Shown here piece after piece: positions 17,542 to 25,462 of a stretch of DNA of 64,000 bases (positions within the stretch are counted from its first letter, which is position 1; each line of letters starts with the position of its first letter). Source of the stretch: CAVUBL01 sp963837945 (GTDB taxonomy: Bacteria > Acidobacteriota > Thermoanaerobaculia > Multivoradales > DATKCC01). Both the position numbers and the translations under genes were made by a program. The stretch covers positions 62,001 to 126,000 of the forward strand of contig CAWIQD010000016.1 in assembly GCA_963837945.1 (NCBI GenBank), in the 5' to 3' direction. The notes beneath the pieces were generated by a model. The model was not told the DNA's origin, searched no databases, and saw only the letters and a program-made list of their open reading frames with translations.

Positions 17542-17570
17542 TTGACTTGCGCCCCATCTTCCGTTAGCAT
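17542..17570 (+). promoter_or_regulatory. predicted sigma-70 type promoter
   Basis: TTGACT and TAGCAT with a 17-nt spacer, about 150 nt before the ATG of 17723. The paralogous gene at 57038 has an equivalent promoter at 56884-56912, which supports both. Confidence 0.6.
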
Positions 17571-17665
17571 CTGCTGAGCGATCGAGGGTTGGCCAACCCA
17601 CTGGATCGGCAGATCGACCGCCGCCTCCGGGGGCGTTCCCCGGTGCGGCGCCTTGACAACGAAGC

Positions 17666-17695
17666 GGCCCGAGCGAGTTCGAGCTCGCCCGGGCC
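17666..17695 (+). promoter_or_regulatory. leader hairpin shared by two paralogous genes
   Basis: A 12-bp stem (GGCCCGAGCGAG with CTCGCCCGGGCC, one mismatch) and a 6-nt loop, 27 nt before the ATG and just ahead of the AAAGGAG ribosome-binding site. The same structure, with the mismatch at another position, occurs at 56984-57014. It may act as an attenuator or translation-control element. Confidence 0.55.
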
Positions 17696-17722
17696 CGTCC
17701 CGCAAAGGAGATAGCTCCTCCC

Positions 17723-18337
17723 ATGCGAAACAGCGAAGAGAGTAGCACCCGCACGCCGCAGGATCCCACGCCGTCTACCGCCGCCACCGCCGCCGGTCTC
17801 GCCACGGGGGTCGCGATCGGCGACGGCGGCACCCCCACCACCGTGCCCAACGCCTTCAGCGCCGGCTTCTTGATCGTAGCCTCCCGGCTCGGCGACGCCC
17901 CGGCCTCGGCGCCTTCCGGCCTCGCCGGCGGCTCCTTCTGGGCCGGGCCTTGGGAGATCGAGCCGGTCGTCTTCCAGCACGGCGCCTGCTGGGCCGTGGT
18001 CCGCCGGGGCGAGTCCATGGCGGCCGGCGACGAGCCGGTGGCCCTGACTCGCCACCGCGCCGACGCCCTCTTGATCGCGGCGACGCTCCCGGCCCTCGCC
18101 GTCCCCAACCGCCTCGCGCTGGGCGAGAAGGCCAAGCGCCTCGGCACGCCGGTCCACGACGGGCGGCTTTGCGTCGCCCACCTGGCCCGGCCCGAGCCGC
18201 GGATCGTCGAGCACCTCCACGTCGCCCGCGCGCTCCTCGCCGCGCCCGAGTCCTTCGCCCTGGCGGTCGAGGCCCTCGGGCGCGAGGAGATTCCGGTCCT
18301 CGGCCGGGCCCTCGCCCGCCGGCTCGTGCGGGCGTAG
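17723..18337 (+). CDS. conserved hypothetical protein, leader-controlled paralogue 1
   Basis: 204 residues. After a Ser/Thr/Ala-rich N-terminus (1-40) comes a conserved core shared with 57038-57637: NAFSAGFL, PWEIEPV, CWAVVRRGE, LGEKAKRLGTPVHDGRLC and ARPEPRIVEHLHVARALLA. No signal peptide, membrane segment or known motif. The many invariant Arg/His residues suggest a nucleotide- or nucleic acid-linked role, which is only a guess. Confidence 0.7.
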   Translation: MRNSEESSTRTPQDPTPSTAATAAGLATGVAIGDGGTPTTVPNAFSAGFLIVASRLGDAPASAPSGLAGGSFWAGPWEIEPVVFQHGACWAVVRRGESMAAGDEPVALTRHRADALLIAATLPALAVPNRLALGEKAKRLGTPVHDGRLCVAHLARPEPRIVEHLHVARALLAAPESFALAVEALGREEIPVLGRALARRLVRA

Positions 18338-18502
18338 CGGTACACCGACCCGGAGGGGCGGGCGTCTGCCCCTCCGGGCCGCCTTCTCGAGATCGAGCGG
18401 CTCTCCATCCTGCAGCACAGGAAGATCTCGCAGAGGCTTGACCGAGGCGTGTCGCTCCGCTACGATTCAGGTTGAATCGGTCCGCATCGTCCGGAGAACA
18501 CC

Positions 18503-18766
18503 ATGGCAACTCAACCCGTCACCGCCCACCTTCCCGTCGACCTCGTCCAGAAGATCGACGAGTACGCAGAACGCCTGGAACGTTCACGAGGCTGGATCGT
18601 GAAGGAGGCCGTCGGCGAGTGGGTCGATCGGGAAGCGGAGCGCGACCGGCTCACGCGCCAAGCTCTCGAGTCGGTGGATGCGGGCCGTCTGATCGACCAC
18701 GAGCGGGTCGAGGAGTGGCTGGACAGCCTCTCCTCGGAAAACCCGAAGCCCGTGCCGCGCCCGTGA
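18503..18766 (+). CDS. parD: ribbon-helix-helix antitoxin (ParD/CopG type)
   Basis: 87 residues: VTAHLPVDLVQKIDEYAERL and SRGWIVKEAVGEWVDRE form a ribbon-helix-helix domain, followed by an acidic tail (LIDHERVEEWLDSLSSE). Its TGA overlaps the GTG of the RelE/ParE toxin by 4 nt. Confidence 0.85.
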   Translation: MATQPVTAHLPVDLVQKIDEYAERLERSRGWIVKEAVGEWVDREAERDRLTRQALESVDAGRLIDHERVEEWLDSLSSENPKPVPRP

Positions 18767-19038
18767 AATTCCGATGGGCCGACCAGGCTGTCGACGATCT
18801 CGCCCGCTTGCATGACTTTCTGGCGGCCTACGACCGACAGGTTGCCCTCCGGGTTGTCAGTTCCCTTCGCCAGGCGCTCCGGCAGGTTCTGCCGCATCCG
18901 AGGCTGGGCTCGCGGCTCGCCGGGTACGGGCCGCGCGAGGTCCGCCGCCTGATCGTCGGCAACTATGAGATTTGCTACGAGGTGTCCGGCGAGGCGATTC
19001 ATGTCCTGCGTTTCTTTCATTCCAGGGAGAATCGCTGA
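18763..19038 (+). CDS. parE: RelE/ParE-family toxin
   Basis: 91 residues from GTG 18763, chosen for the GTGA overlap with the antitoxin. The family fold is visible: FRWADQAVDDLARLHDFLAA, GSRLAGYGPREVRRLIVGNY and the C-terminal strand EAIHVLRFFHSREN, which holds the usual Arg/His residues. A complete ParDE-like pair. Confidence 0.87.
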   Translation: MKFRWADQAVDDLARLHDFLAAYDRQVALRVVSSLRQALRQVLPHPRLGSRLAGYGPREVRRLIVGNYEICYEVSGEAIHVLRFFHSRENR

Positions 19039-19120
19039 ACACTGTCCCACGCGAGCCGATGAAGGAGCACGCCGCCTTGCGGCGCCCAATCGTCTCACCC
19101 GGACCACGGAGGTGACCTCC

Positions 19121-19423
19121 TTGCCCCAACGGCTCTCCAACGTCCCCCCTGGCGAGGTTCTTCTCGAGGAGTTCCTGCGTCCGCTCGATCTCAGTCAAGA
19201 TCGCCTGGCCCGGGAGATCCACGTGCCGCCGCGCCGGATCAACGAGGTCATTCTCGGCAAGCGAGCGGTCACGCTGGACACGGCGCTTCGCCTCGCGCGA
19301 TATTTCGGCACTTCGGAACGCTTCTGGCTCGGGCTCCAGATGGACTACGAGCTCGAGGAAACCGAACGCGAGACCGGATCTGTGATCCGCCAGGAAGTCA
19401 CTCCGAGGGCCAAGGCCAGTTGA
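19121..19423 (+). CDS. higA: HigA-family antitoxin, orphan
   Basis: 100 residues from TTG 19121, favoured because GGAGGTGA lies 5 nt upstream; an earlier frame opening would add unrelated residues. The XRE domain is HigA-like: PGEVLLEEFLRPLDLSQDRL, VPPRRINEVILGKRAVTLDT, RYFGTSERFWLGLQ. No HigB toxin gene precedes it. Confidence 0.8.
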   Translation: MPQRLSNVPPGEVLLEEFLRPLDLSQDRLAREIHVPPRRINEVILGKRAVTLDTALRLARYFGTSERFWLGLQMDYELEETERETGSVIRQEVTPRAKAS

Positions 19424-19439
19424 GCGCGGGAGCTGGGGC

Positions 19440-19621
19440 GTGATCCTTCACCTCTCAGAGCCGCGGATCATCGAGCACCTCCACGGCGCGCTGGTGCTCC
19501 TTCGGGGTCCATCATGAGCAGCGTGCCGGCAAAGAGCCCTGACGGAAGCGACCGCTACGCCTCGTATGTCGAGGCCTGGCGGCGGCGTTTCGCGGAGCAG
19601 CGAGCGGCGGAGGAGCGGAGG
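19440..19621 (+). pseudogene. fused gene scraps: nucleotidyltransferase start and another fragment
   Basis: 19514-19619 repeats the first ~35 codons of the nucleotidyltransferase gene at 20398 (SNVPAKSPDGSDRYASYVEA) and then breaks off. Just before it (19459-19493) is a piece resembling codons around 18195 of the unknown gene at 17723 (EPRIIEHLH). These fragments show repeated recombination in the TA cluster. Confidence 0.65.
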
Positions 19622-19629
19622 CCAGGGAC

Positions 19630-19651
19630 GTGTATACTTACTTGTGTATAC
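19630..19651. promoter_or_regulatory. probable vapBC operator
   Basis: Two direct copies of GTGTATAC, 14 bp apart, each containing the palindrome GTATAC, end 15 bp before the vapB start. VapB-type antitoxins commonly bind such paired palindromes to repress their own operon. Confidence 0.55.
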
Positions 19652-19666
19652 GAAGAGGGGTGACCG

Positions 19667-19900
19667 ATGACCACGGCCCGAGTGTTCAAGTCCGGTAACA
19701 GCCAGGCAGTCCGCCTCCCCAAGGAGTTTCGGGTCAGGAGTCGGGAGCTGGAGATCTTTCGCCGCGGCGACGAGATCGTCTTGCGCGAGCCGGCAAAGGA
19801 TCTTTCGCGCGCTTTCGAGCTGCTGGCCGGCCTTCCAGAGGACTTCCTTCCGGAGGGCCGTCGAGACACCCCACCCCAGGAGCGCAAGGATCTCGAATGA
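19667..19900 (+). CDS. vapB: VapB-type AbrB-fold antitoxin
   Basis: 77 residues. An AbrB/MazE swapped-hairpin domain at the start (RVFKSGNSQAVRLPKEFRV) and an acidic/proline C-terminal toxin-binding arm. The stop overlaps the vapC ATG (ATGA). Upstream lies a twin GTGTATAC operator. Confidence 0.88.
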   Translation: MTTARVFKSGNSQAVRLPKEFRVRSRELEIFRRGDEIVLREPAKDLSRAFELLAGLPEDFLPEGRRDTPPQERKDLE

Positions 19901-20331
19901 CGGCTCGGTACCTGCTGGATACCGACATCTGCATCTACATCGCGCGCGAGCGGCCACCCCGGGTACTGAAGCGCTTCGAGGAGCTCGCTCCGGGTGAGGC
20001 CGTCATCTCGGTGATCACGTGGGGAGAGCTGCGGCACGGCGCGGAGAAGAGTACGAAGCGCGAACGCGTCCTGCTGTCGCTCGACGAGTTCGCCGCCTTG
20101 GTGCCCGTCGAGCCCCTGCCCGAGGCGGCCGGGCGAGAGTACGGGGCCATCCGCGCGGCACTGGAGGCTCGAGGAACGCCGATCGGCAACAACGATCTGT
20201 GGATCGCCGCCCACGCGCGAGCCGCGGGCTTGACGTTGATCACCAACAACGAGGGTGAGCTCCGGCGGGTCCCGAACCTCGAGGTCGAGAACTGGGTGAG
20301 CCCCTCCGGGGAGACGAGCGGCGAGCCGTGA
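19897..20331 (+). CDS. vapC: VapC-type PIN-domain ribonuclease toxin
   Basis: 144 residues. PIN acidic residues are seen in YLLDTDICIYIARE (first Asp), ISVITWGELRHGAEKS (Glu) and NNDLWIAAHARAAGLTLIT (Asp), with NNEGEL following. Full length for VapC of the FitB type. Coupled to vapB by a 4-bp overlap. Confidence 0.9.
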   Translation: MTARYLLDTDICIYIARERPPRVLKRFEELAPGEAVISVITWGELRHGAEKSTKRERVLLSLDEFAALVPVEPLPEAAGREYGAIRAALEARGTPIGNNDLWIAAHARAAGLTLITNNEGELRRVPNLEVENWVSPSGETSGEP

Positions 20332-20397
20332 CGCGGGCCGGGCGACCCTCCGCCCCTCCGGGCCGCGACCCTCTGCTAGTCTCCTTCGGGGTCCATC

Positions 20398-20790
20398 ATG
20401 AGCAACGTGCCGGCAAAGAGCCCTGACGGAAGCGACCGCTACGCCTCGTATGTCGAGGCCTGGCGGCGGCGCTTCGCCGCGCAGCGAGCGGCGGAGGAGG
20501 CGTTCCGCGCCCGGGCGCTGGAGGCGGCCCGGCGTGCGGCGGACGTTCTGGCCGGGCGCTACGGCGTCCGGAAGGTGATCCTCTTCGGCTCCCTCGCCTG
20601 GCGGCGGCCGAGCCTCGCGTCGGACATCGATCTCGCCGTCGAGGGCCTCGCGCGGGGACGCTTCTTCCGCGCCGACGCCGAGCTGGCTCGCGAGATCCCG
20701 ATTCCCGTCGACCTCAAGCTCCTCGCCGAGTGCCCGCCGATGCTCCGCCACCGCATCGAGGCGGAGGGAGTCGTTCTCCATGCAGCGTGA
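20398..20790 (+). CDS. MNT-type nucleotidyltransferase antitoxin
   Basis: 130 residues. LFGSLAWRRPSLASDIDLAV gives the GSx10DxD nucleotidyltransferase signature. A long N-terminal helical extension distinguishes it from the mntA copies at 7.4 and 11.6 kb. It overlaps the HEPN-like gene by 11 bp. Presumed to neutralise that partner by nucleotide transfer. Confidence 0.8.
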   Translation: MSNVPAKSPDGSDRYASYVEAWRRRFAAQRAAEEAFRARALEAARRAADVLAGRYGVRKVILFGSLAWRRPSLASDIDLAVEGLARGRFFRADAELAREIPIPVDLKLLAECPPMLRHRIEAEGVVLHAA

Positions 20791-21364
20791 ACGGGAGTTC
20801 CTGACCCTCGCGGCCGAGATTCGGCAGGAGCTCTCGAGCCTCGCGCACCTCGCCGAGGAGATCCCGGTCGCCTGGGCGAGGGGCCGCACTCTGCCGGAGG
20901 GGGATCGCCGAGCCTACGTCGAGAGCACGGCGCTCCGCCTCCACAACTACTACACGGCCTGCGAAAGGATCTTCGAGAAGATCGCCGGCGAGATCAACGG
21001 AGGCCTTCCGCAGACGCCGGACTCGCACCTGCGCCTCCTCCGGACGATGACCGTGGAGGTTCCCGGCGTCCGGCCAAGGGTCCTTACCCCCGAGCTCGCG
21101 GACCGCCTCAGCGATTACCTGCGGTTCCGCCACGTGGTTCGCAACAACTACGGTTTCGAGCTCCACGAGGAGAGGATCGACCCGCTCGTCCATGACCTGG
21201 CGGAGGTCTCCGGAGAGCTCCAGGACCAGCTCGCGGATTTGCTCGCCTACCTCGAGGAGCTCGGTCACCGCACGTCCGGCAGAAGGACGCCTTCCGTCCA
21301 GCCTGGGGCGCGTCCCACTCAGTGGTCGAGGCTGCCGGCGGGGGCGACCCACTCGGTGGGCTGA
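20780..21364 (+). CDS. HepT-like HEPN protein
   Basis: 194 residues. The helical core includes LHNYYTACERIFEKIAGEIN and the HEPN signature region FRHVVRNNYGFEL. This places it in the HepT-like group that pairs with longer nucleotidyltransferases. The last 30 residues (after HRTSGRR) overlap the convergent vapC and may not be part of the ancestral protein. Confidence 0.75.
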   Translation: MQREREFLTLAAEIRQELSSLAHLAEEIPVAWARGRTLPEGDRRAYVESTALRLHNYYTACERIFEKIAGEINGGLPQTPDSHLRLLRTMTVEVPGVRPRVLTPELADRLSDYLRFRHVVRNNYGFELHEERIDPLVHDLAEVSGELQDQLADLLAYLEELGHRTSGRRTPSVQPGARPTQWSRLPAGATHSVG

Positions 21365-21729
21365 TGGGTGACGGCCGCGATGCGGTCGTAGTCGTCGTCG
21401 TAGTGGAGGACCGCGAGGCCTGCGGCCTCGGCCGCGGCGGCGATCACCAGGTCCGCTGGCTTGGCTCCACGGTGGAGGGCCGCTGCAGCCATCTCGCCCG
21501 CGACCTGGACCGCCCGGCGCATCACCTGGGGCGTGATGGGAGCCTCCGGCAACGCCCTCCGCTCCTCGATGACCTCCGCCACGTCCCGGGCCCTGGAGCC
21601 ATAGACGACCTCGAGGTCGATCAGGCCGCAGGTCCACAGGCGGCCCGCCTTGGCCAACTCCTCGAGCCGGTCTCCGACCCTCTCCTGGTGGGCGCGGCCG
21701 AGCACCGACGTATCGACGAGATAGCGCAT
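21319..21729 (-). CDS. vapC: VapC-type PIN-domain toxin
   Basis: 136 residues. PIN features: MRYLVDTSVLGRAH (first Asp), TCGLIDLEVVYGSRARD (Glu), KPADLVIAAAAEAAGLAVLH with the third Asp, then YDDDYDRI. It starts 5 bp after the antitoxin stop. The 3' end overlaps the convergent HEPN gene by 46 bp. Confidence 0.88.
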   Translation of the reverse strand: MRYLVDTSVLGRAHQERVGDRLEELAKAGRLWTCGLIDLEVVYGSRARDVAEVIEERRALPEAPITPQVMRRAVQVAGEMAAAALHRGAKPADLVIAAAAEAAGLAVLHYDDDYDRIAAVTHQPTEWVAPAGSLDH

Positions 21730-21734
21730 GGCGC

Positions 21735-21947
21735 TCAGCTCCCGAGGCGCGGCCGCCGCGCGTCGTCGATCTTCGCCAGGTCGAGGGCGCCCGGCCGGCG
21801 GAGCCGCCGGACATGCCGCAAGGCGGTCTCGTCGTCCACGAGCCGCTGCAGCGCCTTGGTGACCGTGTCCTTGATCGTGTCGCTGCCCGCCGCGCTTCGC
21901 GCTCGCTCCAGGAGGTCGTCGTCGATGTCCACGAGTCGCTTGGTCAT
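21735..21947 (-). CDS. vapB: VapB-type antitoxin
   Basis: 70 residues from the ATG at 21947. TKRLVDIDDDLLERARSAAG and TIKDTVTKALQRLVDDE are typical of the short VapB group with a C-terminal degron-like tail. The AT-rich block just upstream (GAGTATATAC and GATATATATG, 21953-21985) is a likely promoter-operator. Confidence 0.85.
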   Translation of the reverse strand: MTKRLVDIDDDLLERARSAAGSDTIKDTVTKALQRLVDDETALRHVRRLRRPGALDLAKIDDARRPRLGS

Positions 21948-22045
21948 GCCGAGAGTATATACGATCCGAGAAGGAGATATATATGGCCGCCGACTCTGGC
22001 CTGGCAGGGGTTTGGCCCGAGACTCCGGCCGGCGGAGCCGGGGCG

Positions 22046-22839
22046 TCATCCGAGCCCGGCGGCGCGGACGATCAGCACCAGCCCGACCCCGACGACGGCG
22101 ACTCCGACGGCGCGGGCCAGCGCGGTCGCCGCCCGGTGCCAGGCGCTCGAGCGTGATCGCCGCCGTCACCAGGGCCATGGCGCGCAGGTCCATGACTCCG
22201 GCGACCAGGAGGATCGCCATCAGGTTGCCGCAGCAGGGGCTGCAGAGGAGCCCGAGATGGAGGCCGTGGCGCCAGGCCGCACCGGCGTCCGGCGGCAACG
22301 GTCGGCCGCCTCCCGGGACCTCCCGGCAGCAGGCGAGCCGCCGCGCCTTCCACGAGCTGAGCTGGAGCGCGCCGGCGAGCAGGACGACCGCGCCGGCGGC
22401 GATCGGAACGGCGCGCGCCAGGGGCGGCAGCCGCATCTCCACCGCCGCCAGGGCGACGCCCAGCGGAAGGGCGGCCGCTCCGATCGCGATCCAGACGGCG
22501 AAGTAGCCCGCGCTCACCAGCGCAGTCAGCGGCCCCAGGCGCGCGGCGCCGGTGCCGCGAACGGCCCGGCGGTAGCGCTCGAGCATCGGCACGAGACAGG
22601 GCAAGCATCATCGCCACCATCATCGAGGTCCACATGCCGAGGAAGGACGCCGCGGCGCCGGGCCACGTCTGGCCGGGCATGCGCATCCAGGCCATGGACA
22701 TCGTCCAGCCGCCGGGCATGGGCATCCCGCCCGCGGGCGACATCGATGCGCACCATGCGATCGTCCCCGCCGCGCCGGCGGCGAAGACGAGCGCCGAGAC
22801 GCCGAGGAAACCCCGCTGAGCCGGTCGGTCGCAGGCCAT
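22046..22839 (-). CDS. DUF2182 membrane protein, two frameshifts
   Basis: Joining three frames gives a normal DUF2182 protein of about 264 residues with around six membrane helices. The conserved first part is Met-rich (MPGGWTMSMAWMRMPGQTW, then MWTSMMVAMM). One extra base at about 22605 breaks the MMVAMMLPCLVPML motif. A second indel near 22135 breaks the last helix (ALARAVGVAVVGVGLVLIV). The Met/Cys content (CSPCCGNLM) fits the predicted metal-binding role of the family. It starts 17 bp after the monooxygenase stop. Confidence 0.7.
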
Positions 22840-22856
22840 GGGTCGCGGGCTCGCTC

Positions 22857-24473
22857 CTATCGGTGAGGGGCGTTCGCGTGCACGCGGAGCCCGAGACGCG
22901 CCAGGACGTCGTCGAGGACCGACTCCGCGTCGCCCCCCGCCGCGCAAGCGCGCCAGGCGACGAAGCCGTCCGGGCGCACGAGCACGGCGCCCGAGTCCGT
23001 CACGCCGTAGCGCTCGGGCCATCGGCCGTCGACGTCGGCGAGGGCGCACCCGGAGCCGATGCGATGGCAGGTCAAGGGGAGGTCGGTGCCGCCGGCCACC
23101 CGATCGCCGGCCGCGCACCAGGCGTCGCCCTTCGGGCCGGCCAGGAGGACGAACCCCGTTCCGAACAGGTCGTGGACCGGGATCGTCTCGTCGCCGCGGG
23201 CGAGCATCATGTGCGGCGCCCGGGTGCCCGGCCGGCCGGAGAGCTCGCGTGCCGGCTCGAACGGACGCGCCGGCGGGTCGCCCTCTTCGGGGACGACGGC
23301 GCCCTGCCGATAGACCTGGCCGAAGACGACGTCGTAGCCGTCGACCATCGGCACCGGCTCCGGCAGGCGGCCCCGGGGGTCCTCGAACCAGGCCTGGAGG
23401 CGCGCGAGCGACTGCTCGAGCGAGGCGACGGCCACGGGACGGCGCTCGGCGTCGTAGCTGTCGAGCAGCTCCGGGTCCGCCTGACCTCCGAGGACCAGGG
23501 CCAGCTTCCACGCCAGGTCGTGCGCGTCGTGGATGCCGGTGTTGCCGCCGAAGGCGCCGGTCGGTGGCATGAGGTGGGCGGCGTCGCCGACCAGGAAAGC
23601 GCGGCCCGCGCGGAACCGGTCCGCCACCGACGCCGCGACCTCCCAGGAACGCGCGTCGACGAGCTCCGCCTTCGCGTCCGGCCGCCCCGCCCCGATGCGC
23701 ACCAGCTCCCGGCACCTCTCGGCGTCGAAGGACTCGGGGCGCTCGCCGCGCTCGGGGTCGTACTGGAGGGCGAGCAGCCATCGCCCGCTCTCGCGCGGGG
23801 TGAAGGTGGCGTTGAGGCTGGAGACGAAGCAGGAGGTGAACCTCTTGCCGTCGAGGAAGGGCACCAAGTCGGTGTCGAAGACGAGGTTCATCCAGTGCTG
23901 CAACACGCCCGGCCCGGTGCGGCCGATCCCGAGCTTCTCGCGCAGGCTCCCGTTGGCGCCGTCCGCGGCGACCAGGTAGGCGGCGCGGACGGTCTCCTCC
24001 GCTCCGGACGAACGGTCCCGGATGCGCGCCTCGACGCGGTCGGCACTCTGTGACATCGCCACGAGCTCGGTCGCGAAGCGCACCTGCGCACCCTGCCGCT
24101 CCGCGTTCTCCCGCAGGATCGGCTCGAGCACGTGCTGGTCGCAGGTCGCCGGGTCGGTGGCGCCGAGCCCGGTCACCTCGGGCCACGCCGAGTCCATCAT
24201 CCACTGGATGTTCGGATCGGCGAGCGTCTCTCCGCGGGCGACGCCGCCCCCCTGCTGGTCCCCGGTCCGCTGGGCACGGATCTCGTCCTCGATCCCGGCC
24301 GCGCGGAAGATCTCCATGCTGCGCGGCGAGATGCCCGCGAACTTGTACTGGATCGACGTGCCGGGATGCCGTTCGACGACCAGGCACTCGACGCCGTGGC
24401 GAGCCAGCAGGAGCGCGGTGGTCAATCCGTTCAAGCCTCCGCCGACGATCAGGACTGAAGTATCGATAGGCAC
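22857..24473 (-). CDS. FAD-dependent aromatic monooxygenase (TfdB/RdmE type)
   Basis: 538 residues from GTG 24473, which has AAAGGAG 7 nt upstream; the longer frame to 24599 adds a non-homologous N-terminus. FAD site GGGLNGLTTALLLARHG (dinucleotide fold) near the start, DG motif in YLVAADGANGSLRE, and the second FAD motif GRAFLVGDAAHLMPPTGAFG. The C-terminal thioredoxin-like domain (DLFGTGFVLLAGP onward) is that of phenol/polyketide hydroxylases. Substrate unknown. Confidence 0.85.
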   Translation of the reverse strand: MPIDTSVLIVGGGLNGLTTALLLARHGVECLVVERHPGTSIQYKFAGISPRSMEIFRAAGIEDEIRAQRTGDQQGGGVARGETLADPNIQWMMDSAWPEVTGLGATDPATCDQHVLEPILRENAERQGAQVRFATELVAMSQSADRVEARIRDRSSGAEETVRAAYLVAADGANGSLREKLGIGRTGPGVLQHWMNLVFDTDLVPFLDGKRFTSCFVSSLNATFTPRESGRWLLALQYDPERGERPESFDAERCRELVRIGAGRPDAKAELVDARSWEVAASVADRFRAGRAFLVGDAAHLMPPTGAFGGNTGIHDAHDLAWKLALVLGGQADPELLDSYDAERRPVAVASLEQSLARLQAWFEDPRGRLPEPVPMVDGYDVVFGQVYRQGAVVPEEGDPPARPFEPARELSGRPGTRAPHMMLARGDETIPVHDLFGTGFVLLAGPKGDAWCAAGDRVAGGTDLPLTCHRIGSGCALADVDGRWPERYGVTDSGAVLVRPDGFVAWRACAAGGDAESVLDDVLARLGLRVHANAPHR

Positions 24474-24663
24474 GTGGATTCTCCTTTCTCCGTGCCGAGG
24501 AGGTCCGTGGAGGGCCGGGTGAGCGTGACGCGAGGAGCTCTCGGCACGGGCTCGTGGGGCGCTGATCCGGCCGATGGCCGGCGCTCCCGAGACCTGCATG
24601 CACGACCGGCTCCACGGCCGGCCGTGACGCGCCGGGCCGCCTCCGCCACGCCCAGGCCCCGGC

Positions 24664-25185
24664 TCAGCCCTTCTCGTACTCGTCGTGGCGGCGCCACCAG
24701 ACGCCGGCCTCGTTGCGCCCCTTGGGCGCGCGGTCGAGCCACTGCTACATGCCCCACAGGGCGTCGAGGCCGCGGGCGTAGGTGGAGTAGGTGTGGTACA
24801 CGACGCCGTCTTCGAGCACGAAGGCGCTCATGCCCGGCCGCTCGCGGGCGTAGGTGGCCGCGTCGGTTCCGGTCGTCGCCGCGAGCCGGACGACGACCTC
24901 CGGGGCCTCCGCCTCGTCCATCGCGTGATGGTTGCGCTGGTAGTTGTACTCGACGGTCCCCGCGCGCTGTTGCTCCTCGGTGGGCGCGACGCCGAAGTCG
25001 GCGTTGAAGTCGCTGCCGAGCGAGGACGCCCAGGGGAACGTCCATCCCATGCGCCGCTTGTAGGCCGCGAGCTTCGCGAGTGGCGCCCGCGACACCGCCG
25101 ACAGCATGACGTCGTGGTTCGCGAGGTGGACGGCGAAGCCGTCGAACCCGTCGGCGATCGCCGAGCAGGACGGGCACCCCGCAAG
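24664..25185 (-). pseudogene. DUF899 thioredoxin-like protein, truncated and with a nonsense codon
   Basis: The DUF899 signature is clear (CPSCSAIADGFDGFAVHLAN, LAAYKRRMGWTFPWASS, DFNADFGV, VYHTYSTYARGLDALWG). The N-terminal third of the family is missing: just before CPSC the sequence turns into another gene's fragment. A TAG (24745-24747) replaces the codon after ALWGM, and the normal end QWLDRAPKGRNEAGVWWRRH continues behind it to 24664. Clearly a decayed gene. Confidence 0.75.
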
Positions 25186-25420
25186 GTGCGTGGTCGCCGA
25201 GGCCGAGATCGCCCTCGTCTCGCGCGAGCTGGGCGGGACTGCCAAGGCTCTCGCCGCGGCGCGGGCGACGCTCGAAACCCACGGCGACCGGGCGAACGCC
25301 GCGCACGCGCGGCTCCTCGCTGGCCTGGCCCGTCGAGGCGGACCATGCGCGGGTGCTCGCCCTGCTCGCCGATGGGGAGTCGTGGTCGAGCACGGGCCTT
25401 TTCCCCGGACTTGCGGCGGG
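25170..25420 (+). pseudogene. fragment of a TPR plus winged-helix regulator
   Basis: On the plus strand the frame EAEIALVSRELG, ALAAARATLETHGDRANAAH resembles a TPR repeat. After a one-base shift it continues as ADHARVLALLADGESWSSTG, like the start of a winged helix. Both ends are missing. It joins the truncated DUF899 gene head-on, which indicates a deletion junction. Confidence 0.45.
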
Positions 25421-25462
25421 GGCGGGATCGGCACCCTGCGGGCCGTCCGGCGGCCGGGCTCG

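Noticed and set aside
22072..24615. 847-codon open frame antisense to the FAD monooxygenase
   Set aside because: Arg/Ala/Gly-rich shadow; the real monooxygenase with FAD motifs occupies the same strand in another frame.
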